In this document: positions 1 through 9,813 of the stretch, piece after piece | Layout of the letters: every line of letters begins with the position of its first letter | How positions within the stretch are numbered: position 1 is the first letter of the stretch | Notes under the pieces: model-generated | Database searches by the model: none | The model's input: only the letters and a program-made list of their open reading frames with translations | Told to the model about the DNA's origin: nothing | Program-made: the position numbers and the translations under genes | DNA from: Flavobacterium sp. | GTDB taxonomy: Bacteria; Bacteroidota; Bacteroidia; Flavobacteriales; Flavobacteriaceae | Assembly (NCBI RefSeq): GCF_027484205.1 | Contig: NZ_JAIXUB010000023.1 | Span: forward strand, 82,577 to 146,576 | DNA: 64,000 nt | Direction: 5' to 3'

Positions 1-1119
1 TCTGGAGGTGTTAAGTTCTTAATGGATAAAAACAAAGTAACGGTTTTAGAAGGTGTTGGTTCGTTTGAAGATGCAACACATGTAAAAGTTACCAAAGCTG
101 ATGGTTCATCTGAAGTAGTGGAAGCAAAAAATATCATTATCGCAACAGGATCTAAACCTTCAAGTTTGCCTTTTATAAAATTAGATAAAGAAAGAATCAT
201 CACTTCAACAGAAGCATTAAAATTGCCAGAAGTTCCTAAACATTTAGTGATTATTGGTGGTGGCGTTATTGGAATTGAATTAGGGCAAGTTTATCTTCGT
301 CTTGGTGCAGAAGTTTCGGTGGTAGAATTCATGGACAGAATTATTCCAGGTATGGATGCAGGTTTGTCTAAAGAATTGACTAAAGTGTTGAAGAAGCAAG
401 GAATGAAATTCTACACGTCTCACAAAGTCCAATCAGTAGATAGAAAAGGAAAAACAGTAATCGTTAAAGCTGAAAATGCTAAGGGTGAAATCATCACTTT
501 AGAAGGCGATTACTCTCTAGTTTCTGTAGGTCGTCGTCCATACACTGACGGATTAAATGCAGACAAAGCAGGAGTGAAGTTAACCGAAAGAGGACAAATA
601 GAAGTAAATGATCATTTACAAACGAATGTTTCTAATATTTACGCTATAGGTGATGTGGTTCGTGGTGCAATGTTAGCACACAAAGCGGAAGAAGAAGGTG
701 TAATGGTTGCTGAAATTTTAGCGGGTCAAAAACCACATATTGATTATAATTTAATTCCTGGAGTTGTTTATACTTGGCCAGAAGTTGCTGCTGTTGGAAA
801 AACAGAAGAGCAATTAAAAGCTGATGGAGTTACTTATAAAGCAGGAAGTTTTCCATTCAAAGCATTAGGAAGAGCTCGTGCTGGTGGCGATACCGATGGT
901 TTTGTAAAAATCTTAGCTGATGCTAAAACTGATGAAGTTCTTGGAGTTCACATGATTGGTGCTCGTTGTGCCGATTTAATTGCAGAAGCGGTAACTGCTA
1001 TGGAATTTAGAGCGTCAGCCGAGGATGTTTCAAGAATGAGTCATGCACATCCAACATTTGCAGAAGCTATTAAAGAAGCTGCATTAGCTGCTACTGATAA
1101 TAGAGCATTACACGTTTAA
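1..1119 (+). CDS. lpd: Dihydrolipoyl dehydrogenase, C-terminal part (5' end outside window)
   Basis: The reading frame is open from base 1, so the gene starts upstream of the window and about 370 C-terminal residues are visible. Dihydrolipoyl dehydrogenase (E3) is a cytoplasmic flavoenzyme that reoxidises the lipoyl groups of 2-oxoacid dehydrogenase complexes with NAD. Visible signs are the second Rossmann motif GGGVIGIELG for NAD, the FAD-binding segment AIGDVVRGAMLAHKAEEEG, and the C-terminal HAHPTFAEA with the His-Glu pair that acts as the catalytic base. The redox-active cysteine pair of the N-terminus is off the window and cannot be checked. The gene is followed by an intrinsic terminator and stands alone on this side. 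Confidence 0.95.
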   Translation, partial: SGGVKFLMDKNKVTVLEGVGSFEDATHVKVTKADGSSEVVEAKNIIIATGSKPSSLPFIKLDKERIITSTEALKLPEVPKHLVIIGGGVIGIELGQVYLRLGAEVSVVEFMDRIIPGMDAGLSKELTKVLKKQGMKFYTSHKVQSVDRKGKTVIVKAENAKGEIITLEGDYSLVSVGRRPYTDGLNADKAGVKLTERGQIEVNDHLQTNVSNIYAIGDVVRGAMLAHKAEEEGVMVAEILAGQKPHIDYNLIPGVVYTWPEVAAVGKTEEQLKADGVTYKAGSFPFKALGRARAGGDTDGFVKILADAKTDEVLGVHMIGARCADLIAEAVTAMEFRASAEDVSRMSHAHPTFAEAIKEAALAATDNRALHV

Positions 1120-1137
1120 TAAAAAACTTAAAATAGT

Positions 1138-1184
1138 AATCCCAAATCCCAAATTGTTTAATTCAGGATTTGGGATTTTTTTTG
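1138..1184 (+). terminator. Intrinsic terminator after lpd
   Basis: Arms AATCCCAAATCC (1138-1149) and GGATTTGGGATT (1166-1177) are exact reverse complements and run into a tract of T residues. It lies 18 bp after the lpd stop codon. Confidence 0.9.
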
Positions 1185-1221
1185 AAAAGTTAATTCCTTT
1201 GTTAAAATTAAGAAATCAAAA

Positions 1222-1250
1222 TTGTTAAGGTTAGCAAATTTGTACCTTTG
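1222..1250 (+). promoter_or_regulatory. Bacteroidota housekeeping promoter for the superoxide dismutase gene
   Basis: TTG at 1222-1224 and TACCTTTG at 1243-1250 are separated by 18 bp, which fits the TTG-N17-19-TAnnTTTG consensus of the primary sigma factor of Bacteroidota. The start codon follows 42 bp later. The assignment rests on sequence match only. Confidence 0.75.
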
Positions 1251-1292
1251 TTTATAATTCAAACGCTATTTAATATTTAAATACTTTATTCA

Positions 1293-2279
1293 ATGAAAAA
1301 ATTACATTTATTATTTCTTATGATAGGAGTAACCGCATCGGCTCAGTTTACTCAAAAACCTTTGCCTTATGCATATAATGCTTTGGAACCTTTTGTTGAT
1401 GCTCAAACTATGGAAATTCATTATAGTAAGCATCATGCGGCTTATGTGAAAAATCTAAATGCAGCAATAGTAGGAACGGAAGCTGAAAAATTGTCAATCA
1501 AAGAAATTTTTGCAAATGTTTCAAAATTTTCACCAGCTATAAGAAATAATGCTGGCGGACATTACAATCACGAATTGTTTTGGTCTATTTTGACTCCTGA
1601 AAAAAATACAAAACCATCACCTGAGTTGGAGAAAGCTATTAATGATGCTTTTGGAAGTATTGATGCTTTGAAAGAAAAATTGAATGCTGCTGCGGCAACA
1701 CGATTTGGTTCTGGTTGGGCTTGGTTGTATGTGGATAAAGATAAAAAGTTAGCCATTTCATCAACACCTAATCAAGACAATCCATTAATGGATGTTGCCG
1801 AAAATAAAGGAACTCCAATTTTAGGAATCGATGTTTGGGAACACGCATATTATTTAAAATATCAAAACAAACGTGCCGATTATTTATCGGCTATTTGGAA
1901 TGTAATCAATTGGAATGAAGTAAGTAATAATTTTAAAGCGGCTACTAAAGGTAAGTTTGATGATTGGCCTGCACTGAAAGATTTTCACAAGGTAATGTCG
2001 CAAACATTTCATCCTAGTGAAGAAGGTAATCTTGAACCAATTCGAACACGATCAAAAGAAATGGTTGAGAAAGCAAATTTGTTAGCTAAATCAACAATTC
2101 CTGCGGAGTTTAATAAAAAAGAAGTTGTTGCTGCAGTACAAAAATTAGCTGTTGATAGTAAGAAGTTAGACAAATTAGTTAAAAGTAAAAAATCGGATAA
2201 AGAACTAACCGAAGCTTTAACAAAATTACACGATGTGTTTCATGAAATCATCGGACTTTGTACAAACGAAGAACATTAA
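1293..2279 (+). CDS. Secreted Fe/Mn superoxide dismutase with extra C-terminal helical domain
   Basis: The protein (328 aa) begins with a signal peptide (about residues 1-18, MKKLHLLFLM... ending ASAQ). Residues about 22-215 form a complete Fe/Mn superoxide dismutase: the metal ligands by family alignment are H43 (in MEIHYSKHH), H93 (in HYNHELFW), D180 and H184 (in DVWEHAYY). Such enzymes convert superoxide to peroxide and oxygen; this one should act in the periplasm or on the surface. The family is normally about 200 residues, so the last 110 residues are an addition. They are lysine-rich, predicted helical and contain spaced histidines and a cysteine (FHKVMSQTFHP near 231-241, LHDVFHEIIGLC near 312-323). 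I do not know the function of this tail; metal or haem binding is only a guess. It has its own promoter and terminator. Confidence 0.93.
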   Translation: MKKLHLLFLMIGVTASAQFTQKPLPYAYNALEPFVDAQTMEIHYSKHHAAYVKNLNAAIVGTEAEKLSIKEIFANVSKFSPAIRNNAGGHYNHELFWSILTPEKNTKPSPELEKAINDAFGSIDALKEKLNAAAATRFGSGWAWLYVDKDKKLAISSTPNQDNPLMDVAENKGTPILGIDVWEHAYYLKYQNKRADYLSAIWNVINWNEVSNNFKAATKGKFDDWPALKDFHKVMSQTFHPSEEGNLEPIRTRSKEMVEKANLLAKSTIPAEFNKKEVVAAVQKLAVDSKKLDKLVKSKKSDKELTEALTKLHDVFHEIIGLCTNEEH

Positions 2280-2282
2280 AAT

Positions 2283-2316
2283 AAAAGCCCTGAAGATTTA
2301 TTCAGGGCTTTTTTAT
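2283..2316. terminator. Bidirectional terminator between the SOD and DoxX genes
   Basis: AAAAGCCCTGAA (2283-2294) pairs with TTCAGGGCTTTT (2301-2312). T runs on both strands make it usable by the two convergent genes. Confidence 0.88.
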
Positions 2317-2322
2317 TTTGTT

Positions 2323-2703
2323 TTATTTCCATTCAAATAAATGTTTGTAACTGTTCCAATTGGCATAAATTAGAAATAAATTGGCTAGCAAAATAGCAGC
2401 AGCAATTGGTATTTCAGTTTTGGTTACAACAGCATGAATAAGGAAAATATTGATACTAATAGGTAATAAAATTATAACACCAATGCGTAAAAACTTACCT
2501 GATATCAATGTTAAACCCGCAATCAATTCAATGGCTTTTGCGACAGGGAAAATGTATTTTGAAGCCATAAATCCTGCCATTAATGTAGCTAAATCTCCTG
2601 TTGGAGTAGGTTGAGCCGGACCAAGATCAAAGAAATAAGATATAGAAGCAAAAAGCATCATGCCTCCAAGAAGTAATCTCACAATAATAATTGCAATTCT
2701 CAT
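2323..2703 (-). CDS. DoxX-family membrane protein
   Basis: This small integral membrane protein (126 aa) has four predicted hydrophobic segments: about 3-22 (IAIIIVRLLLGGMMLFASIS), 45-65, 72-92 and 96-117. The pattern of an N-terminal RLLLG helix followed by an AxEL(I/V)AG segment (KAIELIAGLTL) is characteristic of the DoxX/DoxD-like superfamily, whose members are linked to thiol or quinone redox metabolism but whose exact role differs between subfamilies. It is convergent with the superoxide dismutase gene, sharing a terminator. No substrate can be inferred. Confidence 0.8.
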   Translation of the reverse strand: MRIAIIIVRLLLGGMMLFASISYFFDLGPAQPTPTGDLATLMAGFMASKYIFPVAKAIELIAGLTLISGKFLRIGVIILLPISINIFLIHAVVTKTEIPIAAAILLANLFLIYANWNSYKHLFEWK

Positions 2704-2853
2704 AAGTATTAAATTTATTGGTTAGTATTTCAAAGATAATAAAATATTTTTTCGGATGACATTCTTTAACAATTCATCGTTTTGTCAAAAAAGATAATTT
2801 TATTCATTAATGTCCGATTAAAATAGTTTTTGCTAAAAACTATTTTATTTATT

Positions 2854-2919
2854 TTCTCGCAAAGCCACAAAGCCACAGTTTATATCCAAGTTCTTTGTGC
2901 CTTTGTACCTTTGCGAGAA
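2854..2919. repeat. Intergenic inverted repeat (cgcaaagccacaaag type)
   Basis: Arms TTCTCGCAAAG (2854-2864) and CTTTGCGAGAA (2909-2919) are exact reverse complements; inside them the arms continue as an imperfect match (GCCACAAAGCCACAG against TTCTTTGTGCCTTTG). It sits in the 338-bp gap between the divergent DoxX and pabB genes and lacks a T run, so it does not look like a terminator. Similar palindromic units recur between genes in other Bacteroidota. The rest of this gap is AT-rich with no gene seen. Confidence 0.7.
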
Positions 2920-3041
2920 TACATTAAAAATTAAGTTGAATCTAAATTCCCTCAATATTTATAAGGCTTAACAAGGTAATTGTTTGTTTTATCGGACAAC
3001 GATGAATTTTATTGTATTTTTGAAGTCTTTATAAAATCACT

Positions 3042-4334
3042 GTGAGAACAATTCGCAAACAATCGCTTTCCAACATTTCTGAATTTAAAAATCAACTACT
3101 TCATTGGGCACAACAATTTAGAGAGGTTGTTTTTTTGGACAGTAATACCAATTATAATTCTAGTAGAAAGTATGCTAATTACGATTTTATTCTTGCCGTT
3201 GACGCTTTAACGTCCATCAAAACCGACTATACGAACGCTTTTATAGATTTACATCAATATCAAAGTCAAACTAACGATTGGCTTTTTGGATATTTATCTT
3301 ACGATTTAAAAAATGACATTGAAGATTTAAAATCCAATAACAACGATGGTTTGCAGTTTCCTGACCTATTTTTTTTCCAACCTAAAAAGCTTTTTTTAGT
3401 TAAAGAAAATCAATTGGAAATGCATTATTTAAATATGTGTGATGATGAGGTTGATTCTGATTTTGAAGAAATTCTATCTTCAACTTCCAGCTTCCAACTT
3501 CCAACTTCTTGTATTATCAACCAACGAATTTCAAAAGAAAACTATCTTTCTAAAGTTGAGAAAATGCTCGAGCATATTCATCGCGGCGATATATATGAAG
3601 CTAATTTTTGTATGGAATTTTATGCAGAAAATGCGGTAATTGACACATTAGAAATCTACAAAAAACTAAACATAATTTCGGAACCACCATTTGCAGTATA
3701 TTTCAAAAACAATACAGATTACTTGCTTTGTGCATCACCTGAACGTTATTTGAAAAAAGAAGGATTGAAAGTTATTTCCCAACCTATAAAAGGAACTGCT
3801 AAACGTTCGTTTGATATTGAAAGTGATGAAGTTTCAAAAACGGAATTGGAAAACAATCCAAAAGAGCGCTCCGAAAATATTATGATAGTCGATTTGGTTC
3901 GAAATGATTTATCAAAAACAGCAACAAAAGCATCTGTAAATGTTGAAGAATTGTGCGGAATTTATACTTTCAAACAAGTACATCAAATGATTTCTACAAT
4001 TGTCTCAGAAGTTGAAAATACTACTTCACCGGTAGAAATTATTCAAACTACTTTTCCAATGGGAAGTATGACTGGAGCGCCAAAAATTTCGGCAATGAAC
4101 ATTATCGAAAATTTAGAAGAAACCAAACGAGGTTTGTATAGCGGAGCAGTTGGTTATTTTACTCCAAATGGCGATTTTGATTTTAATGTTGTGATTAGAA
4201 GTATTTTGTATAATTTTAAAAATCAGTATCTTTCATTTTCTGTTGGAAGTGCCATAACTTCAAAATCCATTCCCGAAAGTGAGTATGACGAGTGTTTACT
4301 AAAAGCTAAAGCAATGTTTGAAGTACTTCAATAA
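3042..4334 (+). CDS. pabB: Aminodeoxychorismate synthase component I / anthranilate synthase component I family
   Basis: A chorismate-binding enzyme (430 aa) that aminates chorismate, most likely to 4-amino-4-deoxychorismate for folate. The C-terminal catalytic domain (about 150-430) has the family signatures [28 protein letters not shown] and [11 protein letters not shown], plus [10 protein letters not shown]. The N-terminal 150 residues are divergent, as usual for PabB. The frame opens with GTG at 3042; no in-frame ATG near it gives a better start, and there is no ribosome-binding site to decide. Anthranilate synthase (TrpE) is the alternative, but there is no trp context; the downstream neighbours are tilS and dsbD, 17-23 bp away and probably in the same transcript. 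Confidence 0.85.
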   Translation: MRTIRKQSLSNISEFKNQLLHWAQQFREVVFLDSNTNYNSSRKYANYDFILAVDALTSIKTDYTNAFIDLHQYQSQTNDWLFGYLSYDLKNDIEDLKSNNNDGLQFPDLFFFQPKKLFLVKENQLEMHYLNMCDDEVDSDFEEILSSTSSFQLPTSCIINQRISKENYLSKVEKMLEHIHRGDIYEANFCMEFYAENAVIDTLEIYKKLNIISEPPFAVYFKNNTDYLLCASPERYLKKEGLKVISQPIKGTAKRSFDIESDEVSKTELENNPKERSENIMIVDLVRNDLSKTATKASVNVEELCGIYTFKQVHQMISTIVSEVENTTSPVEIIQTTFPMGSMTGAPKISAMNIIENLEETKRGLYSGAVGYFTPNGDFDFNVVIRSILYNFKNQYLSFSVGSAITSKSIPESEYDECLLKAKAMFEVLQ

Positions 4335-4357
4335 AAATAATTTACTTACTTTTGAAC

Positions 4358-5677
4358 ATGCTTACTACATTCCAAAATCACTTAAATAAAAACTTCCCAT
4401 ATCTAAAAGAAAAAAGACTTCTTTTAGCAACTAGTGGTGGCATCGATAGTATGGTTTTGGTTCATTTATTGCATCAATTAAACTATAATTTTGCTGTAGC
4501 GCATTGCAATTTCCAACTTCGTGGCGAAGAAAGCGATGCCGATGAAAATTTTGTAATAAATCAGGTTAGTATTTTGTCACATCGAGCGCAATCGAGATGC
4601 TTTGCAATAAAATTTGACACTAAAAAGTTTGCCTCAGATTATAATTTATCGATTCAATTAGCAGCCAGAAAATTGCGTTATGATTGGTTTTATGAATTGT
4701 TAGAAAAAGAAAACTTTGATTATATTCTTACGGCACATCATCTTGATGATAGTTTAGAAACTTTTTTAATCAATTTAAGTCGTGGAACTGGTTTAGATGG
4801 ATTGATAGGAATTCCAAATCAAAACGATAAAATAATTCGTCCATTATTAGTTTTTTCTAGAGATGAAATTGAAACTTTTGCCAATGAAAACAATATTTCA
4901 TGGCGTGAAGATTCGAGTAATGCCTCAGATATATATTTACGAAACAAATTGCGCCATAATGTAGTTCCAATTTTAAAAGAATTAAATCCTAATTTGTTAA
5001 CCTCTTTTGAAAAAACTATTCAAAATTTGAAGCAATCGCAATCTATGGTTGATGATGCATCCAAATTAGTTTACAAAATTGTAGTAGAAGAATCTGAAAA
5101 TGAGTTAAAATTTAATTTGAAGGAACTTTTAAAACTGCCTAATTATGATGCCTATTTGTACCAATGGCTCAAAGATTATGGTTTCTCGGCTTGGGATGAT
5201 ATTTATGATTTAGTGCATTCGCAATCAGGTAAACAAGTTTTCTGTGAGAACTTTTTATTATTAAAAGATAGGTCATATTTGATTTTATCTCCAAAGAACG
5301 AGACTAATAGGAATCAAATTTTTAAAATTGATAAGAATTCTAGCCAAGTTAATATTCCCTTAAAATTTGCCTTTTGTAACGTAGGTGACATTTCTATTTC
5401 AGATTCAAATAGTATATTTGTCGATGAAGATCAATTGAAGTTTCCACTTGAATTGCGAAAATGGCAAGAAGGAGATATTTTTCATCCGTTTGGAATGCAA
5501 GGCACAAAGAAAGTGAGTAAGTATTTTAAGGACGAAAAATTATCTTTAATTGATAAATTAAATAAATGGCTGTTATGTTCTGATAATCAAATTGTATGGA
5601 TTGTAGGAATGCGACAAGATGAACGTTTTAAAGTAACGACAAACACAACTAAAATATTAAAAATAACGATTCTATAA
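4358..5677 (+). CDS. tilS: tRNA(Ile)-lysidine synthetase
   Basis: TilS attaches lysine to C34 of the CAU-anticodon tRNA-Ile, so that it reads AUA. The N-terminal PP-loop SGGIDS (residues 26-31) binds ATP; the domain continues with [14 protein letters not shown] and [24 protein letters not shown], all hallmarks of TilS. The C-terminal domain (about 350-439) with [25 protein letters not shown] matches the TilS tRNA-binding end. The frame extends to a TTG at 4352, but ATG at 4358 gives the expected start MLTTFQNHL. The TAA stop shares one base with the ATG of dsbD (TAATG), suggesting translational coupling. Confidence 0.95.
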   Translation: MLTTFQNHLNKNFPYLKEKRLLLATSGGIDSMVLVHLLHQLNYNFAVAHCNFQLRGEESDADENFVINQVSILSHRAQSRCFAIKFDTKKFASDYNLSIQLAARKLRYDWFYELLEKENFDYILTAHHLDDSLETFLINLSRGTGLDGLIGIPNQNDKIIRPLLVFSRDEIETFANENNISWREDSSNASDIYLRNKLRHNVVPILKELNPNLLTSFEKTIQNLKQSQSMVDDASKLVYKIVVEESENELKFNLKELLKLPNYDAYLYQWLKDYGFSAWDDIYDLVHSQSGKQVFCENFLLLKDRSYLILSPKNETNRNQIFKIDKNSSQVNIPLKFAFCNVGDISISDSNSIFVDEDQLKFPLELRKWQEGDIFHPFGMQGTKKVSKYFKDEKLSLIDKLNKWLLCSDNQIVWIVGMRQDERFKVTTNTTKILKITIL

Positions 5678-7686
5678 TGAAGAATTTCTTTTACACGCTT
5701 ATAGCTTTTTTGGTTTTAACTAATGTAAATGCTCAAGTAAAAAATCCTGTTAAATGGACAACAAAAACTGAAAAAGTTTCTGATAATGAATTTAATTTAG
5801 TTATTAATGGAACGATTGAAGAAGGTTGGCATGTCTATTCTCAATTCACACCAGATGGTGGTTCGTTGCCTATTGTAATTACTTTTAAAGACCAAAAAGG
5901 AAACTATGAATTAGTTGGTAAAGCAAAAGAAAGTCCCTATAAAAAAGCATTCAATGACGTTTTTGAAGTTGACGAATATTATTTTGAGAAAAAAGTAACT
6001 GTTACTCAAAAAGTGAAAGTAACCAATCCTAAAGTTAAGAATATCAAGTTAAACTTTGAGTACCAAGTATGTAAAGAAGCTTGTATTAATGATAATAAAG
6101 ATTTTACTTTTGAAATTCCTGAAATTAAAGTTGCAGAAAACTTAGATAAACCGGTATCAAATGTTGATTCAGTAAAAGTAGATTCTACAACTACCGAAGA
6201 AGTTAAAACTACTCCAGTTGCTACTCCTGAAACTAAAAAAGAAGAACCAAAAAAAGAGGAAGAACGCGGTTTATGGACCATATTTTTCCTTGCATTTCTT
6301 GGTGGATTTGCAGCTTTATTAACGCCTTGTGTTTTTCCAATGATACCGATGACGGTTAGTTTTTTTACCAAACAAAGTAAAACAAAAGCCGAAGGAAAAA
6401 GGAATGCTATTATTTATGGTATTTCAATTATATTAATCTATGTTGTTTTGGGTCTTGCAGTTACTGCTATTTTTGGTGCTGATGCCTTAAATGCGCTTTC
6501 AACAAATGTTTGGTTCAATATCATTTTCTTCGTTTTATTAGTTGTTTTTGCTTCATCATTTTTAGGAGCTTTTGAAATTATGTTGCCTAATTCATGGGCA
6601 AATAAAGTAGATCGACAAGCAGATAGAGGTGGAATTATAGGAATATTGTTTATGGCCTTGGCATTAGCAATTGTATCTTTTTCGTGTACTGGTCCAATTG
6701 TAGGAACACTTTTAGTAGAATCAGCTTCTAAAGGTGGAATAGCACCAGTTGTTGGAATGTTAGGATTTTCATCTGCATTAGCATTACCTTTTATGCTTTT
6801 CGCAATGTTTCCAGGTTGGTTAAATTCGCTACCAAAATCTGGTGGATGGTTGAATACAGTTAAAGTATCTTTAGGATTTTTAGAATTGGCTTTAGCATTC
6901 AAATTTTTATCCAATGCCGATTTAGTATTACAATTGCATTGGTTTGAAAGAGAAACATTTTTAGCATTGTGGATAGCTATTTTTGGAACTTGGGGAATTT
7001 ATTTATTGGGAAAAATTACATTGCCACACGATTCGCCATTAACCCACATTTCTGTTGGAAGATTGTTTATGGCGCTTACAGTTCTATCATTTACCGTATA
7101 TATGATTCCAGGACTTTGGGGCGCTCCATTAAAACTTATTAGTGCATTTCCGCCACCACAAACTTATAGTGAAAGTCCAAATGGAGTAGGAGGTTCATCT
7201 GTTGCTAGTGAAGAAAAACTTCCTGATGGTGCTGAAATTGGACCACATGGATTGATAGTTTTTACGGACTATGATAAAGGTTTGGCTTATGCCAAAGAAG
7301 TTAAAAAACCTGCTTTACTAGACTTTACAGGTCATGCTTGTGTGAATTGTAGAAAAATGGAAAATAACGTTTGGTCAGATGAAAAAGTATTGAATATTCT
7401 AAAAAATGAAATTGTATTAATTTCATTGTATGCCGATGATAAACGTCCATTGCCAAAAGAAGAGCAATTTGTATCAAAATCAACGGGATCTGAAATAGAA
7501 ACGATAGGTGATAAATGGACCGATTTCATGATTACAAAATACAATACAAATACGCAACCACTTTACGTTTTAGTTGATAATCAAGGAAATAATTTAAATA
7601 AAGTTACACCAACTACAAGTTATAATCCTGATATTGATTTTTATGCCAATTGGTTAAAACAAGGAATTGTAAATTTCAAAAAATAA
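5677..7686 (+). CDS. dsbD: Thiol:disulfide interchange protein DsbD
   Basis: An inner-membrane reductase that passes electrons from cytoplasmic thioredoxin to periplasmic proteins. It has a signal peptide (1-19), an N-terminal periplasmic immunoglobulin-like domain with the redox pair C132/C136 (CKEAC), a threonine/lysine/glutamate-rich linker (about 170-197), a membrane domain of eight helices with the cysteines in TPCVFPMIP and SCTGPIVG, and a C-terminal thioredoxin domain with CVNC. At 669 aa it is slightly longer than E. coli DsbD. All three cysteine pairs of the relay are present, so the protein looks functional. It overlaps tilS by one base and ends at a strong terminator. Confidence 0.95.
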   Translation: MKNFFYTLIAFLVLTNVNAQVKNPVKWTTKTEKVSDNEFNLVINGTIEEGWHVYSQFTPDGGSLPIVITFKDQKGNYELVGKAKESPYKKAFNDVFEVDEYYFEKKVTVTQKVKVTNPKVKNIKLNFEYQVCKEACINDNKDFTFEIPEIKVAENLDKPVSNVDSVKVDSTTTEEVKTTPVATPETKKEEPKKEEERGLWTIFFLAFLGGFAALLTPCVFPMIPMTVSFFTKQSKTKAEGKRNAIIYGISIILIYVVLGLAVTAIFGADALNALSTNVWFNIIFFVLLVVFASSFLGAFEIMLPNSWANKVDRQADRGGIIGILFMALALAIVSFSCTGPIVGTLLVESASKGGIAPVVGMLGFSSALALPFMLFAMFPGWLNSLPKSGGWLNTVKVSLGFLELALAFKFLSNADLVLQLHWFERETFLALWIAIFGTWGIYLLGKITLPHDSPLTHISVGRLFMALTVLSFTVYMIPGLWGAPLKLISAFPPPQTYSESPNGVGGSSVASEEKLPDGAEIGPHGLIVFTDYDKGLAYAKEVKKPALLDFTGHACVNCRKMENNVWSDEKVLNILKNEIVLISLYADDKRPLPKEEQFVSKSTGSEIETIGDKWTDFMITKYNTNTQPLYVLVDNQGNNLNKVTPTTSYNPDIDFYANWLKQGIVNFKK

Positions 7687-7690
7687 TTTA

Positions 7691-7722
7691 AAAGCCCATC
7701 TAAATATTTAGATGGGCTTTTT
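7691..7722. terminator. Terminator between dsbD and the GAF kinase gene
   Basis: A near-perfect 30-bp palindrome built on AAAGCCCATCTAAAT and its complement (7691-7720), followed by T residues on the plus strand and A-rich sequence on the other side. It serves dsbD and probably the convergent kinase gene. Confidence 0.88.
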
Positions 7723-7723
7723 G

Positions 7724-8911
7724 TTACGATGGAAGTATTATTTTAAAAGTCGTTCCTTTATTTATATCTGATGAAATAGATATAGTTCCTTTCAATTTAT
7801 CTACAATTTTCTTTACACTAGATAAACCCATTCCAGTTCCGTAGTTACCATAGCGGTCTTTAATGTTTAAGTTTTTAAAGGATTTGTATATTTTGTCAAA
7901 ATCATCCGATTTTATACCTATTCCATTATCTGAAATTTCAATTAAATAATTGTTTTCTAATTGTTTGAAAACAATTCCAATAGTAATATTTTCTTTGTCA
8001 TTATATTTAATTCCATTGCTAATTAAGTTAACTAGTAATTGTATTAAAGCAAATTTGGACATTTTTAAACTATTGTATTCACTCGCATAAGAAATAGTTA
8101 CATTTGAATCTATTGAAAGCATTTTTTTTATTTCTTCAACAGTTTCTGAAATAAGTAATTCGTCTTTAATTGATAAATCAATACTATCTAATTTATAATA
8201 ATTTAAAATACCATCAATGTAATCTTTCAATTGAAGTGAACATTCTTCAATTAAATTTAGGTATTCAAAATTTTCATCTTTTAAAGCAGTTTCAGTATTT
8301 TCTTTAATCAATCGAATAAGAGAAATTATATTATTTAACGGAGATTTCATGTCGTGAGAAATTACTCCTGCAAATTTTTCCAACTCAGAATATTTTAAAT
8401 GTAAATATTCATTATTGTCAGACAATTTTTTGAACTTTCTATGTAAAGAGAATAATTTTGAGGTTTGCTCTGCTAATATTTCCAATGATTTTATTTGCTT
8501 ATCAGATAATTTTTTATTCACATAATCAATAACGCAAAGTGTTCCAAGAACAGCACCAGATTCATTGTCTTTTATTGGTACACCAGCATAAAATCCTTCA
8601 TTAGTCAATCCATTCAGTAAGCCAACTTTTTTAAAATCTTCATCTTCCATTAATTTTTCAATAACAATAGTTTCAGCAGATTTTTCAATAGCAAGTGAGC
8701 AAAAAGAGCTTTCTCTAGAACTTTCATTATTGGTTAAACCAATTTTAGATTTAAACCATTGTCGGTATCTGTCAACAAGTGTAATTGTAGAAATTGGAGT
8801 GTCACAAAGTGTTGAGGCAATATAAGTGATATTATCATATTCTGACTCGGGTTCTGTGTCCAATAGTTGGTATTGATTTAAAATTTCAATTCTTTCGTTT
8901 TCGTCAATCAT
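7724..8911 (-). CDS. GAF-domain sensor histidine kinase
   Basis: A soluble histidine kinase (395 aa from the chosen start). Residues about 1-160 form a GAF domain of the type found in Bacteroidota kinases (ILNQYQLLDTEPESEYDNIT, then CSLAIEKSAETIVIEKL and GVPIKDNESGAVLGTLCVID). A HisKA domain follows with the phospho-acceptor His in VISHDMKSPLNNII, then a HATPase domain with LVNLISNGIKYND, EISDNGIGI and GNYGTGMGLSSVKKIVDKL. No membrane segment is seen. The open frame extends 17 codons upstream to 8962, but MIDENERIEIL at 8911 is the usual start of this family. No response regulator is adjacent. It lies 51 bp downstream of the HTH gene and may be cotranscribed with it. Confidence 0.88.
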   Translation of the reverse strand: MIDENERIEILNQYQLLDTEPESEYDNITYIASTLCDTPISTITLVDRYRQWFKSKIGLTNNESSRESSFCSLAIEKSAETIVIEKLMEDEDFKKVGLLNGLTNEGFYAGVPIKDNESGAVLGTLCVIDYVNKKLSDKQIKSLEILAEQTSKLFSLHRKFKKLSDNNEYLHLKYSELEKFAGVISHDMKSPLNNIISLIRLIKENTETALKDENFEYLNLIEECSLQLKDYIDGILNYYKLDSIDLSIKDELLISETVEEIKKMLSIDSNVTISYASEYNSLKMSKFALIQLLVNLISNGIKYNDKENITIGIVFKQLENNYLIEISDNGIGIKSDDFDKIYKSFKNLNIKDRYGNYGTGMGLSSVKKIVDKLKGTISISSDINKGTTFKIILPS

Positions 8912-8962
8912 GTTTTTTTTGTTTGTAGTATATACGAAATATTTTAACAAATGGATTTGCAA

Positions 8963-9163
8963 TTAATCTGTCGTTTCTAAGGTAAAAATTTCTTCTACTG
9001 ATTTTTCAAAAAAGCGAGCCAATTTTAATGCCAAAACAGTAGAAGGAACATACTTTCCTTTTTCCATTGCATTTATAGTTTGGCGACTAACTTCAATTTG
9101 TTTCGCTAATTCTTCTTGCGAAATATTCTTAATAGCTCGCAAAACTTTTAAATTATTCGTCAT
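8963..9163 (-). CDS. XRE/Cro-CI family HTH regulator, short form
   Basis: A 66-residue protein consisting only of a helix-turn-helix of the Cro/CI type: LRAIKNISQEELAKQIEVSRQTINAMEKGKYVPSTVLALKLARFF, residues about 7-52. It resembles the YozG-like small regulators that are usually encoded beside a small membrane protein. Exactly that arrangement is seen here: its start codon overlaps the end of the upstream membrane protein gene by 11 bp, so the two are very likely co-translated and co-regulated. Targets cannot be read from the sequence. Confidence 0.9.
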   Translation of the reverse strand: MTNNLKVLRAIKNISQEELAKQIEVSRQTINAMEKGKYVPSTVLALKLARFFEKSVEEIFTLETTD

Positions 9164-9635
9164 CGTGAGTAGCTTTATTTAATTGATAAATTTTGTAATG
9201 AAAACGTATAATAAAGAACAGTAGCTGTGAAAAAATATTCAATATGATGAAGTTTCCATAAAATAATCCATAAAAGAAAATGGTATTGAATAAAAGTAAA
9301 AAAAGATTAAAATAAGTTGCCCAAACTAGACTTTCATATCTAATCTTTTCAATCATTTCATCTTCTGATTTTGTTTTAGAAAAACCAACAAATAGAAGGC
9401 TAATCATTAATAATATTGTCAAAAGTTCATCAATTAAATGATTTTTAATGAATACTAGATATTCTGATGCTCCAAGTATATTCGTTTTATACAACGCAAA
9501 AACTTTAAACTCTAAAAGATTTTCTAATTGACTACTGTCGATTAACCAAATGTACAGAATTGTAGCCATTGTAGGAACAAATAAGAACCATCCAATTTTC
9601 TTGAATGAATTCGGAAATAAAAAGTGTGTTTTCAT
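9153..9635 (-). CDS. Small membrane protein paired with HTH regulator
   Basis: A 160-residue integral membrane protein with about four hydrophobic segments (about 13-31, 64-84, 103-125 and 127-147). I do not recognise a characterised family. Its 3' end overlaps the start of the XRE-type regulator by 11 bp, an arrangement common for membrane protein/HTH pairs in which the small regulator controls the pair. It starts MKTHFLFPNSFKKIGW with an ATG after an AT-rich leader. Function unknown. Confidence 0.75.
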   Translation of the reverse strand: MKTHFLFPNSFKKIGWFLFVPTMATILYIWLIDSSQLENLLEFKVFALYKTNILGASEYLVFIKNHLIDELLTILLMISLLFVGFSKTKSEDEMIEKIRYESLVWATYFNLFLLLFNTIFFYGLFYGNFIILNIFSQLLFFIIRFHYKIYQLNKATHDDE

Positions 9636-9771
9636 GATTTTAATTTTTAAAAGTTAATACTTTTGTAAAGCATAGTGTACTAATAGTAAAATAAACTTTA
9701 CAAAATGTATGCCATAATTTACATTTCTATAAAAATTTAATATTTTTAGTTTTTTTAATTTCAAACTATTA

Positions 9772-9779
9772 TATATTTG
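9772..9779 (+). promoter_or_regulatory. Candidate -7 box for the comM-like gene, with direct repeat
   Basis: TATATTTG matches the TAnnTTTG box of Bacteroidota promoters; a TTG at the right distance is absent. Just downstream the 11-mer GTATAAGCCAT occurs twice (9785-9795 and 9805-9815), 20 bp apart, the second copy covering the start codon of the next gene. Confidence 0.45.
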
Positions 9780-9813
9780 CAACTGTATAAGCCATTTAAT
9801 AAAAGTATAAGCC

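Noticed and set aside
6006..6914. Two long minus-strand open frames inside dsbD
   Set aside because: They are antisense shadows of a complete, well-conserved gene and show no protein-like features of their own.
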